A stretch of 64,000 nucleotides of DNA, taken from Corynebacterium sp. GTDB lineage: Bacteria; Actinomycetota; Actinomycetes; Mycobacteriales; Mycobacteriaceae. The notes beneath the pieces were generated by a model. The model did no database searches. It was not told where the DNA came from and was given only the letters and a program-made list of their open reading frames with translations. The translations under genes and the position numbers were made by a program. The stretch spans positions 1 to 64,000 of the forward strand of contig NZ_JAUNKO010000002.1 of NCBI RefSeq assembly GCF_030532715.1, given 5' to 3'. Shown here in pieces: positions 36,756 to 44,498 of this stretch. Within the stretch, counting starts at the first letter, position 1. Every line of letters starts with the position of its first letter.

Positions 36756-38122
36756 TGCCCGAACCTTTGGTTCTCGCTGCCGGCGCCTCGGTATCACCCG
36801 AGGCCATCATTTCGATGATGTGGATTTCCCTCGCAGCGTTGACCTCGCCACTGCTGAGTTATCTGGTGCGGAAAAAGATCCCAGCGGTGGTGTTTTTGCT
36901 GTTTCTGGGGGTGCTCATCGGGCCGCACGTGCTGAACCTGGCCCATTCGGACGAAAGCAACGCTCTGCTGCGCGAGCTCGGCCTTGGCATGTTGTTTCTG
37001 CTTGCGGGCTGGGAGATTGAGCCGGAGTCCATGCGTGGCCGGCAAGGCAAGTATGCGGCCGGCACCTGGGTAGGGAGCGCGGTCCTTGCGTTTGGTGCCG
37101 CGTTGTTGATGTTTGCCGGTGACACGATGGCAGCCATAGTCATCGCTGTGGCCGTGACGTCGACGGCGATGGGCACCCTGTTGCCGGTGATTAAGACGGC
37201 GGATGTGTCGCAGGCGGTGCGGCGTGGCGTCTTGGTGCACGGTGCCGTGGGAGAGCTCGGCCCCATTTTCACCATGGCGTTGCTGCTTTCCACGCGGAGT
37301 ACGTGGTTGACGGTGGTGGTGCTGCTGGTGTTTATGGGCGGGGCGTTGATCATCGCTTTTGTGCCGCGCACTGTGGCGGCAATCGCGCCGTGGATTGGCC
37401 CAGCGGTGCGGGACGGCGCGAGCCACACGGCCCAAACCGTGATGCGCGCAGTCATCGCTTTGCTCACTGCGCTGATGGCCATGGCCGCGGTCTTTGAGTT
37501 GGACGTGGTGCTGGGGGCGTTTGCCGCGGGTTTGATTTTGCGCGCACTGGTGCCGGCTCGTTCGCGGAAAACGGTGGAGGCGCGCCTGGACGTCATGGGC
37601 TACGGGCTGCTCATTCCGGTGTTCTTTATTACTTCCGGCATGGCTATTGAGGTTTCGGAAGTGCTGCGCGCCCCGATGATTGTGGCGTTTTGCGTGCTGG
37701 TGATTTTGGTGGCTCGCGGGGTGCCTATTTTCCTCACCGAGCGTTTTGTGCACACCGGCTCGGGGATTCGCGGGTTACAGGAGCAGGCGCAATTGGGGTT
37801 GTATGCGGCTACTGGGCTACCAATTATCGTCGCCGTTACCGAGATTGCGCTCAGCAGAGAGCTTATCGACGCCGCCCTCGCGTCCATCCTCGTCGCTGCC
37901 GGGGCGGTGACCGTCTTAATCTTCCCGATCGTTGCCGGGGCGATTCCCGCGCCGAAGAAACAGCCGTCCGAGGCGGCCGATGCGCTGGAAGCCGCTGCGC
38001 GTGCAGAGGATCAGGAATTCCGCCAGGCCAGCGCCCAGCGCGCCCAGCAGCAGGCGGAAGGTAAAAAGAATGCCCCGCCGCGCAGCAGCACGCTAGAGGC
38101 GGGGGACATTACCCTGGATTGA
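36755..38122 (+). CDS. Cation:proton antiporter (CPA2/Kef-type)
   Basis: A 455-residue membrane protein with about 12 helices from the monovalent cation:proton antiporter-2 family. Typical parts are FLGVLIGPHVLNL near 52, LGMLFLLAGWEIEPESMRG near 79, AVTSTAMGTLLPVI near 130 and LGAFAAGLILRALVP near 256. The last 60 residues are a charged Ala/Gln-rich coil (AEDQEFRQASAQRAQQQAEGK) that stays in the cytosol. There is no TrkA-N domain. It is coupled to the secreted hydrolase by a one-base overlap, and ATGGAGG serves as ribosome site. The exchanged ion (Na+ or K+) cannot be told from the sequence. Confidence 0.88.
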   Translation: MPEPLVLAAGASVSPEAIISMMWISLAALTSPLLSYLVRKKIPAVVFLLFLGVLIGPHVLNLAHSDESNALLRELGLGMLFLLAGWEIEPESMRGRQGKYAAGTWVGSAVLAFGAALLMFAGDTMAAIVIAVAVTSTAMGTLLPVIKTADVSQAVRRGVLVHGAVGELGPIFTMALLLSTRSTWLTVVVLLVFMGGALIIAFVPRTVAAIAPWIGPAVRDGASHTAQTVMRAVIALLTALMAMAAVFELDVVLGAFAAGLILRALVPARSRKTVEARLDVMGYGLLIPVFFITSGMAIEVSEVLRAPMIVAFCVLVILVARGVPIFLTERFVHTGSGIRGLQEQAQLGLYAATGLPIIVAVTEIALSRELIDAALASILVAAGAVTVLIFPIVAGAIPAPKKQPSEAADALEAAARAEDQEFRQASAQRAQQQAEGKKNAPPRSSTLEAGDITLD

Positions 38123-38129
38123 GCCGCAA

Positions 38130-38957
38130 CTAGGACGATAGGGTTCCTAACGCTCGGATAATTTCGGAGGTGGTGTCCGTGCTGACGTTGTTGTTGGTGT
38201 TGGGGGAGTCGTCCGTGTTCGGCGGGATCGCCGCGTTGCCCGGTGACCATTGCCCCCAGTCCGCCGCGTAGACGTCGTTGACATCTACCTCGATGCCGTC
38301 GATGTAGGCGCGGTAGCCTGCCTTTTGGTGCAGGTGCGCTCGTGGGTGCACTTTGCCTTGTGAACCCCAATCGTGCTGCCAATAGAATTCCCCAAGCCCG
38401 TCCGCTAACGCCCACTCGATCGTGCCATAGTTGGCGTAGATCCCCATTTGCAGGCCAACGGCGGCTAGCGCGACCTTAAACCCCTCTAGGTATGGGCGGA
38501 TTTGGTTCACATATTCATCTCGGGTGGGGTTATCGTCAATGGCCACGTAGATGGGCCGCGCTGTCGGTCCGCCCGCCGCAAAGTGAATGCTGATCGCCTT
38601 CGGGGCATGTTCCAATGCACCCGCAGCCCCGGCTTTCCAGTCCGCAGTTTCCGCGCGGCCGAATTGGTACACGCTTGCGGTGTGCAGATCCTCAGCGGCC
38701 ATTTGGCGCGTTTCCGCCAGCGTTACCGGCTTGCCGAGCATCCACTCTGCGCCGGGGCGACGCTCCGAGACATATCGGATTGCCCCTAAGTGTCCTGCTG
38801 CTTTGATCGCCGAGGCGCTTGGCACACCCGCCGAGAAATCGATGATGGTACCCATGATCGGGGCGGCACCGGCAGTTGTTCCGGCCACAGCCGAACTGGC
38901 GGCACCGGCTGCGAGGGAACAAGCCGTAGCTTTCAAAAACGTGCGGCGCGAAATCAT
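38130..38957 (-). CDS. Tat-exported DUF1906 glycoside-hydrolase-like protein
   Basis: A 275-residue secreted protein. The N-terminus has a twin-arginine signal (SRRTFLKATACSLAAG) with cleavage likely after residue 32. The mature domain begins GTIIDFSAGVPSASAIKAAGHLGAIRYVS, the start of the DUF1906 (GH25-like) barrel. Putative catalytic acids are Asp40 and IYVAIDDN near 137, followed by MGIYANYGTIEWAL and FYWQHDWG. A His/Asp-rich C-terminal part is followed by a disordered Asn/Thr tail. It is probably a wall-targeted hydrolase. The direct repeat AGCAACATTG upstream may belong to its promoter. Confidence 0.85.
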   Translation of the reverse strand: MISRRTFLKATACSLAAGAASSAVAGTTAGAAPIMGTIIDFSAGVPSASAIKAAGHLGAIRYVSERRPGAEWMLGKPVTLAETRQMAAEDLHTASVYQFGRAETADWKAGAAGALEHAPKAISIHFAAGGPTARPIYVAIDDNPTRDEYVNQIRPYLEGFKVALAAVGLQMGIYANYGTIEWALADGLGEFYWQHDWGSQGKVHPRAHLHQKAGYRAYIDGIEVDVNDVYAADWGQWSPGNAAIPPNTDDSPNTNNNVSTDTTSEIIRALGTLSS

Positions 38958-39051
38958 AATGCTCTAGTGCTCCTGAAACTCAGAAAAACTGTTGCTGTTT
39001 GCGGGCCGGTCGGAGCGCGCTACGGCGTACCGATCAAACAATAACCACAAA

Positions 39052-39089
39052 AGCAACATTGAATAACACCTGTCACAATAGCAACATTG
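39052..39089. repeat. Direct repeat AGCAACATTG (two copies)
   Basis: AGCAACATTG occurs at 39052-39061 and 39080-39089, a 28-base period (close to 2.7 helix turns). It lies between the DUF1906 gene (minus) and the tRNA gene (plus). It could be a regulatory pair or chance. Confidence 0.4.
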
Positions 39090-39163
39090 TGCGGTTTGGG
39101 ACAGCCCCCGTCGTGGGTTACTATTTCTAACGGTGGTCAACGCGCAGCGTTACTACGCAAAAG

Positions 39164-39236
39164 GCCCTAGTAGCTCAGTGGATAGAGCACGGCTCTCCTA
39201 AAGCCGGTGTCGGAGGTTCGATTCCTCTCTGGGGCG
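39164..39236 (+). tRNA. tRNA-Arg (anticodon CCT)
   Basis: A complete cloverleaf of 73 bases. The acceptor arms are GCCCTAG and CTGGGGC with discriminator G, and the D-arm is GCTC/GAGC. The anticodon stem CGGCT/AGCCG holds the loop CTCCTAA (anticodon CCT at 39197-39199), and the T-arm GGAGG/CCTCT carries TTCGATT. It reads the AGG codon. CCA is not encoded. Confidence 0.96.
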
Positions 39237-39444
39237 CTTGAACTTGTTCGGGGCGCGTGGGCGTCGCGTGCTTGACTCGGGGTAGCGGCCACAACTCCGC
39301 ATGAGAATCACCCCCGCTTGGTATGGCGTTGCCCATTCGCACGGAATTTTGTATGGCGGTCACCCCAATATGGGTATTTTTGCCCGTGGGGTGTGGGAAA
39401 CCACTTACACTTGAGTGACATCATTGAGCATTGGGAGGTAGCAC

Positions 39445-39723
39445 ATGGCAGAGTTGAAGCCTACGTTTACGGATGTTGATGGCCGCAAGGTTGTCACCAG
39501 GTTGGTTGACCTGAACGGCTTTGAGTATCTGTCCGTTGAGGAGATTTCGGAGGACGGCAACTCGGCGAACCTGCTTCTCCGTTTGAATATGTATGATGCG
39601 AAGCGCCTTTCGCAGGCTTGCGAAATGTTTATGCAGCGCAGTATTGCTCGTAACTTTGCGGATCTCTCTGGGCACCTTACCCCAACGGACCGCGTGGATA
39701 TTTTTGGCGAAGACGAAGAGTAG
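39445..39723 (+). CDS. Conserved hypothetical protein, acidic
   Basis: A 92-residue cytosolic protein of mixed alpha/beta character, with an acidic C-terminus (DRVDIFGEDEE) and no signal or membrane part. The ribosome site GGGAGG and a TACACT -10-like sequence near 39407 support a real gene, and a strong terminator follows. I do not recognise the family. The alternating polar-hydrophobic central part (EYLSVEEISEDGNSANLLLRLNM) suggests a small beta-sheet. It forms a single-gene transcription unit between tRNA-Arg and cobF. Confidence 0.75.
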   Translation: MAELKPTFTDVDGRKVVTRLVDLNGFEYLSVEEISEDGNSANLLLRLNMYDAKRLSQACEMFMQRSIARNFADLSGHLTPTDRVDIFGEDEE

Positions 39724-39742
39724 AGTTTTCGTCGCTACAATG

Positions 39743-39771
39743 AGGGCCTGCCCACTGTTTGGGCGGGCCTT
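39743..39771 (+). terminator. Terminator after the 92-residue hypothetical gene
   Basis: The arms AGGGCCTGCCCA and TGGGCGGGCCTT (12 bp, two wobble pairs) hold a 5-nt loop and are followed by TTGAG. The hairpin lies 20 bases after the stop and 28 bases before the cobF start. Confidence 0.85.
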
Positions 39772-39798
39772 TTGAGTTGGAAGGGTTTTGGCTGGTTG

Positions 39799-40593
39799 AT
39801 GCGTACGGTGTTTGTGATTGGTATCGGGGCGGGTAGTCCGCAGCATGTGACGCTCGAGGCGATTGCGGCGCTGCGCCAAACGGATGTCGTGCTGGCGTTC
39901 GATAAGGGCGAGGTGAAGGAGGATCTGCTTGCGCTGCGGCGGGAGATTCTTGCGGCGCATGCGCCGCACGTGCCGTTGGTGACTATGGTGGATCCGCCGC
40001 GGGATCGACAGCCCAAGCAATATGTCGGGGAGGTCAAACGTTGGCTGCATGCGCGCAGTGAATTATTGCAGGAAGCGTTGTTGGAGCATGTTCCTGAGTC
40101 TGGTGCTGCGGCGATCCTCGTGTGGGGTGATCCGTCCTTGTATGATTCCACACTCCGCATCCTCGCCAATATGCAAACGCAAGTTCGAGTCAAAGTGATT
40201 CCGGGGATTACGGCCATCCAAGCGCTCACGGCGGCGCATGCGATTCCGTTGAACCGAATTGCTAGCGATATTACTATCACCACCGGCCGCCAGTTTCCGG
40301 ATACTTACAATAAAGACAATTGTGTGGTCATGCTTGACGGCGGCGCGGCGTGGCGGACCTGCACGGATCCGGACGCGTACATCTGGTGGGGGGCCTATTT
40401 AGGTATGGAGTATGAGGTCACCCGCGCTGGGTTTATCCGCGAGATTGGTGAGGATTTGGAGCGCCTGAAGCAATCGTTGCGGGACCAGCACGGGTGGATT
40501 ATGGATATTTACCTCGTTCGGATCCTCACTCAGGAGGAGGCGAGTTCCTCCAGCTTGCGGCGTACTGCGGAGGCCGGAGGGTTTGTGGCGTAG
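39799..40593 (+). CDS. cobF: Precorrin-6A synthase (deacetylating)
   Basis: A SAM-dependent corrin C1-methyltransferase of 264 residues. The class III methyltransferase motifs are present: IGIGAGSPQHVTLEAIAAL near 6-24, VWGDPSLYDST near 107, VIPGITAIQALTAAHAIPLNRI near 131 and a CobF-like C-terminal part (AYIWWGAYLGMEYE). I chose the ATG at 39799 so that the protein starts MRTVFVIGIGAG. No other cobalamin gene is in the window, so it is an orphan here. Its 3' end overlaps the convergent mrx1 gene by 64 bases. Confidence 0.9.
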   Translation: MRTVFVIGIGAGSPQHVTLEAIAALRQTDVVLAFDKGEVKEDLLALRREILAAHAPHVPLVTMVDPPRDRQPKQYVGEVKRWLHARSELLQEALLEHVPESGAAAILVWGDPSLYDSTLRILANMQTQVRVKVIPGITAIQALTAAHAIPLNRIASDITITTGRQFPDTYNKDNCVVMLDGGAAWRTCTDPDAYIWWGAYLGMEYEVTRAGFIREIGEDLERLKQSLRDQHGWIMDIYLVRILTQEEASSSSLRRTAEAGGFVA

Positions 40594-40787
40594 GTGCCGT
40601 CGGAGTATTTCACGGTGGGGACTACGCGGTTGCCGTCGTTCACGGATTTGACCCATTCGGCGGCGGCTTCGTCCTGCTCGACGTCGATGCGCGCGTAGGG
40701 GGTTTCGGTGCGGTCGAGGGCTTTGACGAGGCGCTGGCAGAAGGGGCACCAATCCGTCGTGTACAGGGTGACGTGTTCGTTGCTCAT
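40530..40787 (-). CDS. mrx1: Mycoredoxin (glutaredoxin-like, CPFC)
   Basis: A small thioredoxin-fold oxidoreductase of 85 residues with active site W-C-P-F-C near residues 12-16 and the cis-Pro/T-V-P motif near 58. Mycoredoxin-1 uses mycothiol to reduce mixed disulfides. The ATG at 40787 gives MSNEHVTLYTTDWCPFC, the family N-terminus, and a longer reading to 40877 only overlaps folA. The start overlaps the folA stop by 4 nt (ATGA), making it the third gene of thyA-folA-mrx1. The last 20 codons overlap the end of cobF on the other strand. Confidence 0.92.
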   Translation of the reverse strand: MSNEHVTLYTTDWCPFCQRLVKALDRTETPYARIDVEQDEAAAEWVKSVNDGNRVVPTVKYSDGTYATNPPASAVRRKLEELASS

Positions 40788-41284
40788 ATTTGTTCTAACG
40801 TGCCGTCGGTGAAATTGATTCCGCGCCGCCGCCAGGTTTGGAAGCGGTAGCGTACCCCCGTGTGCGATTCCATCCACTCAGATTCGGCGACGCATTCGAA
40901 CGTCTCCGGGAGCGTGGGGGCGTAGACGAGGTTGTCTGCGGTGGGGGTCGGGACGTCGATAAGCGTTCGTTCGACCGAATGCACGAGCGGTAGAGTTGCT
41001 GCGTATACTTCGCCGCCGCCGATGATCCAGCCTTCGTCGGGAAGCTGCGTGACGACGTTCGCGCCGACCGACCACTTGCCTGGGTTGCGGGTGGACAGCA
41101 CAATGTTCTGGCGGCCCGGAAGCGGACGGAAGGGCAGCGATTCCCACGTGCGCCGGCCCATGATCACCGGGAATCCTGAGGTTAGTCGCTTGAAATGTGC
41201 GAGGTCTTCGGGGACGTGCCAGAGCATGCGTGTGCCATCTCCAAGTACGCCGTCGAGGTTTTCGGCCCAGATTGCGCGCAGCAT
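40784..41284 (-). CDS. folA: Dihydrofolate reductase
   Basis: A 166-residue NADPH-dependent reductase that regenerates tetrahydrofolate. Family features are IWAENLDGVLGDGTRMLWHVPEDLAHFKR near 5-34 (catalytic Asp in PEDLAHFK), VIMGRRTWESLP near 40 and WIIGGGEVYAATLPL near 86. It starts at a one-base overlap with the thyA stop (TAATG) and overlaps mrx1 by 4 nt, so all three genes should be translated in a coupled way. The pairing with thymidylate synthase is functional, since ThyA oxidises the folate that FolA reduces. Confidence 0.96.
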   Translation of the reverse strand: MLRAIWAENLDGVLGDGTRMLWHVPEDLAHFKRLTSGFPVIMGRRTWESLPFRPLPGRQNIVLSTRNPGKWSVGANVVTQLPDEGWIIGGGEVYAATLPLVHSVERTLIDVPTPTADNLVYAPTLPETFECVAESEWMESHTGVRYRFQTWRRRGINFTDGTLEQI

Positions 41285-42084
41285 TATACGGCGACCTTGG
41301 CGCGGATGGTGGGGTGGGGGTCGTAACCTGTGATCGCAATGTCTTCGAAGGTGTAGTCGAACATTGAGTCAGCTTTTCGAAGGGTAAGTTGCGGATAGGC
41401 GCGGGGGGTGCGGGAGAGCTGGAGCTCTACTTGCTCACGGTGGTTATCGTAAATGTGGCAGTCCCCGCCGGTCCAGATGAATTCGCCTACCTGGAGCCCC
41501 GCCTGCTGGGCAAACATGTGTGTGAGCAGCGAGTAGGAGGCGATGTTAAACGGTACCCCGAGGAACATGTCGGCGCTGCGCTGGTAGAGCTGACACGACA
41601 GGCGACCGTCGGCAACGTACAGCTGGAAGAGTAGGTGGCACGGCGGCAGGGCCATAGCGTCGAGGTCTGCGACGTTCCATGCGGACACAATATTGCGGCG
41701 CGAGTCGGGGTCTTGGCGCAGCAGGTCAACCGCGCGAGCAATCTGGTCGATGTGCTCCCCGTTGGGGGTGGGCCAGCTGCGCCATTGCACGCCGTAGACC
41801 GGCCCGAGCTCGCCCTGTTCGTCGGCCCATTCGTTCCAAATGCGGATCCCGTGTTCGTGCAGAAAAGCGATGTTGGAATCGCCGCGCAAGAACCACAGCA
41901 ACTCGCCGACCACCGAATGAAAATGAACGTTCTTGGTGGTGATCAGCGGAAAATACTCGTGCAGGGGAAACCGGAGTTGCTGGGCGAACAAGCTCGTGGT
42001 CCCAGTGTCTGTGCGGTCGCTTTTGCGGCTGCCCTCGTCGAGTATTTTGCGCAGGAGGTCTTCGTATGGAGTGGGTGCGCTCAT
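41284..42084 (-). CDS. thyA: Thymidylate synthase
   Basis: The folate-dependent methylation of dUMP to dTMP. The protein has 266 residues with the classical ThyA pattern: [16 protein letters not shown] near 23, [11 protein letters not shown] near 60, [10 protein letters not shown] near 91, the catalytic Cys in [13 protein letters not shown] near 149, and [22 protein letters not shown] near 169-190. I chose the ATG at 42084. TAGACT ends 7 bases upstream, so the transcript is probably leaderless. The ORF can be read back to 42291, but that part lacks family similarity. Confidence 0.96.
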   Translation of the reverse strand: MSAPTPYEDLLRKILDEGSRKSDRTDTGTTSLFAQQLRFPLHEYFPLITTKNVHFHSVVGELLWFLRGDSNIAFLHEHGIRIWNEWADEQGELGPVYGVQWRSWPTPNGEHIDQIARAVDLLRQDPDSRRNIVSAWNVADLDAMALPPCHLLFQLYVADGRLSCQLYQRSADMFLGVPFNIASYSLLTHMFAQQAGLQVGEFIWTGGDCHIYDNHREQVELQLSRTPRAYPQLTLRKADSMFDYTFEDIAITGYDPHPTIRAKVAV

Positions 42085-42091
42085 GTGGAGT

Positions 42092-42097
42092 AGTCTA
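42092..42097 (-). promoter_or_regulatory. -10 element of thyA-folA-mrx1 (leaderless)
   Basis: TAGACT on the minus strand, 7 bases (ACTCCAC) before the thyA ATG. No ribosome site is found. Confidence 0.55.
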
Positions 42098-42521
42098 CGT
42101 TGTGCGCCGATCCGCTTGCACGTGTGCATGTGGCAGGTTTTCCAGCCATCCGTAATGGCGAAACTGTGTGTGATTATGCCGCTGGTCCTTGTGCGTTGCC
42201 GCGTCATTGTTGCGCGGCGGTGGCCCTCGAGTATCGCGCGGGGTGGCACAGGGTATACACTCGTATCCGATCCACTAGGTGCCGTGCGCATTTAAACAAT
42301 GTGTGCGCAAAATTGTGTGGGGTGCATTTGCTTGGAATGGGATCTGATTATTGCCCAGAGAGGTGCGTCTGACGCAAATAGTGATACCTTGAATGCGTGG
42401 GTATTTTAAAATCAATTTACCCTATGCAAAACTTAACAACTCGCCCAAAAATGCCTGAAAGTGTACTTTCTTTGAGGTGTTTACGGGGGAGTGATCTAGC
42501 AGGTGAACGCTCGTTTCAGTG
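42098..42521. other. Intergenic region between thyA and the orphan small gene
   Basis: These 420 bases contain no supported gene. The part from 42300 on is clearly A+T-rich, with for example TTTTAAAATCAATTTACCC near 42402. It holds upstream promoter elements of thyA (minus) and of the gene at 42620 (plus). Confidence 0.5.
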
Positions 42522-42587
42522 GTAAAATTCTGACAGTGCCTGCTTGGGTATGAGCACCCTTATGGGCGCCTTCCCGTAGAATTTTAC
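42522..42587 (+). promoter_or_regulatory. 10-bp inverted repeat in the leader of the orphan gene
   Basis: GTAAAATTCT (42522-42531) and AGAATTTTAC (42578-42587) are perfect inverted arms separated by 46 bases. The loop contains an inner hairpin around CACCC-TTAT-GGG. Both arms contain -10-like hexamers (TAAAAT and TAGAAT). The structure ends 32 bases before the ATG at 42620. It could be a structured 5' leader or a double operator. Confidence 0.5.
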
Positions 42588-42619
42588 ACAAGAGATCTTC
42601 ACATGAAGTGGAAACGGTA

Positions 42620-42949
42620 ATGGAAAATAGTTTACGTACTGTATTTTTTGTTCACAGAGATGAAGGCGCAGACGAACGCCAGAGTGATGGAGTTCATCTC
42701 TGCGTCATCCCGTCCCGTGAAGACGGTAAAGTCTGCTTCTATTGCAACGAGTACATGCTTATCTGGGACTCGTTGGATGACGTCGGGGAACTCGAGGATG
42801 CTATCCCGATCGATGGGGAAACAAAGATTCGCCCCGCGACGTTGGTGGAAGTATGCGAATCCGGCCTCGCGGAGCTGGTGGATCTTGTGGTGCAGCACGA
42901 ACGTGGCGACGACGGTCAAATCCACGCCACGTTTATGCAATTGCCGTAA
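42620..42949 (+). CDS. Orphan small acidic protein
   Basis: A 109-residue acidic cytosolic protein that I do not recognise. It has two Cys close together (KVCFYCNEY near 38-43) and a third at about 79. No signal, membrane part or DNA-binding motif is visible. I chose the ATG at 42620 (MENSLRTVFF), with GGAAACGG as possible ribosome site; GTG at 42608 is also in frame. The gene is preceded by the inverted repeat at 42522-42587 and by an A+T-rich region, and converges with the AlkD-like gene. The long structured leader suggests regulated expression. Confidence 0.65.
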   Translation: MENSLRTVFFVHRDEGADERQSDGVHLCVIPSREDGKVCFYCNEYMLIWDSLDDVGELEDAIPIDGETKIRPATLVEVCESGLAELVDLVVQHERGDDGQIHATFMQLP

Positions 42950-42975
42950 CCGCTTCACCGTTCGCCCGTCGGCGA

Positions 42976-43692
42976 TTATGCGCCAAGGTGTTTGAGCGCT
43001 TCCCGGCGGGATAGTGGTTGCATTGTTGGGTGGTCGGCCACAAAGTTGCGTACCCATTCGGGCGCGGTGCGGGCATAGTCGCGCAGCGCCCATCCGATCG
43101 CTTTAGCTACGAAGAATTCGGTGTCCTCGAGATTCATGGAGATCACTTCGGATAGCAGCGTGGGGTCGGTATCGCCTTTCGCTTGGAGTTGGCACAGGAT
43201 TGCAAAGCGCCGGATCCATCGATCTGGGTCCCGCGCCCACCGAAGCATGCGCGCGAACTCTGTGTCGAAATTCTCCGAGCCGCGTGGTCCCCGAATGTAG
43301 TTGTGCACGTGCACGCATTCGTCCACAAGATCCCACCATGCGCCGGTTCGAACAAAGTGCTCCACTACATCCATGGCGGAGCTGTCCAGGGTGGCCGCGT
43401 GTTTCGGCACCAGCAGCAGCATGATGGCAGCCCGCCGAAAGTCGCGGTGGGTTGCGCCGTCCCAAAGTTCGCGTGCGGCGTTGTACAGCGTCGGTGGCGA
43501 CAAGGGGGTTCGAACTGATTGCCGAACTATCTTGCGCAAGAGTGGAATGGGGAGGCCCAGCATCGGCTCGTCGGTTTTCAAATACCGCTGTTGCTGCTCA
43601 GCGTTCACCTGGTCGGCGTGCATCGGCAACGCCGCGCGCAATTCGGCAACCAGTTCGGAAGCTGAGTCGGGCAACTCCGTGTGGCGAGCCAT
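42976..43692 (-). CDS. DNA alkylation repair protein (AlkD-like HEAT fold)
   Basis: A 238-residue all-helical DNA glycosylase-like protein. AlkD-type features are KTDEPMLGLPIPLLRKIVR near 39-57, WWDLVDE near 118 (the AlkD Trp and Asp that hold the flipped base), RRFAILCQL near 160 and EFFVAKAIGWALRDYARTAPEWV near 191-213 with the second Trp. Such enzymes remove bulky or 3-methyl/7-methyl alkylated purines. It lies 12 bases downstream of cysQ on the same strand, so the two are probably cotranscribed. Confidence 0.9.
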   Translation of the reverse strand: MARHTELPDSASELVAELRAALPMHADQVNAEQQQRYLKTDEPMLGLPIPLLRKIVRQSVRTPLSPPTLYNAARELWDGATHRDFRRAAIMLLLVPKHAATLDSSAMDVVEHFVRTGAWWDLVDECVHVHNYIRGPRGSENFDTEFARMLRWARDPDRWIRRFAILCQLQAKGDTDPTLLSEVISMNLEDTEFFVAKAIGWALRDYARTAPEWVRNFVADHPTMQPLSRREALKHLGA

Positions 43693-43704
43693 GGGACCTA
43701 TCCT

Positions 43705-44463
43705 CTAGTATCCGCCGTTGGCTTCGAGGAACGCGGCGGCCAATTCCAAAATTTCGTCCGCCAGTTCGGGGCGGCAGATAAGAATATCCGGCAGATAGGT
43801 GTCTTCGTTGTTGTAGGTCAACTCGCTGCCGTCGAGCCTCGAGCAGTGCAGCCCCGCAGCGCGGCACACGCCGACAGGAGCGGCGGAGTCCCATTCGTAT
43901 TGGCCGCCAGCGTGGACGTAAGCGTCAGCGTCGCCGAGTAGCACGTGCATGGCTTTGGCGCCGGCGGAGCCCATGGACACGGTGTCAAATTGCAGCTTGT
44001 CGGCAATGTGTGCGGCCACTTTCGGCGGCCGGTTATGGGAAACCATGAGCTTGCGCGAAAGGGGGCCCGTTACGGCTTTCGCGTCGGACGAATGGAACAC
44101 AACGCCGAGGTCAGGCAGTCCGACCGCCGCGTGCACGGGTTGTTGATTTTCAATGAGGGCGATGTGCACGGCCCAGTCCTGCCGCCCAGTGGCGAATTCC
44201 TTGGTCCCGTCGAGCGGATCGATGATCCATACGCGGTCCTTGGTCAGTCGTGCCAAGTTGTCAGCAGCTTCTTCGGAGAGGAATCCGTCGTCAGGCCGGT
44301 GCTGGGCGAGCACTCGGGCGATCCAGTTTTGGGCGAGGTCGTCGCCAGCGTCGCCGAGGTTGGTTCCGCGCAGCAAACCGACGTTGCGGACACCTTTGAG
44401 AATTTCACCAGTTCCCTGGGCAAGACGGCGGGTCAAAATGGAATCTTCGAAGTGTGCGGTCAT
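43705..44463 (-). CDS. cysQ: 3'(2'),5'-bisphosphate nucleotidase (CysQ-like)
   Basis: A Mg2+-dependent inositol-monophosphatase-family phosphatase of 252 residues that hydrolyses 3'-phosphoadenosine 5'-phosphate, a by-product of sulfate assimilation. The metal-binding motifs are visible: SEEAADN near 63, WIIDPLDGTKEFATGRQDW near 79 and YEWDSAAPVGVCRAAGL near 189. I chose the ATG at 44463. The frame extends to 44544 but would overlap the divergent lhr gene. The promoter region shared with lhr is only about 35 bases. Confidence 0.9.
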   Translation of the reverse strand: MTAHFEDSILTRRLAQGTGEILKGVRNVGLLRGTNLGDAGDDLAQNWIARVLAQHRPDDGFLSEEAADNLARLTKDRVWIIDPLDGTKEFATGRQDWAVHIALIENQQPVHAAVGLPDLGVVFHSSDAKAVTGPLSRKLMVSHNRPPKVAAHIADKLQFDTVSMGSAGAKAMHVLLGDADAYVHAGGQYEWDSAAPVGVCRAAGLHCSRLDGSELTYNNEDTYLPDILICRPELADEILELAAAFLEANGGY

Positions 44464-44498
44464 GGGTTTTAGTCTAGCGTTCTGGTTGGATGGTAGGC

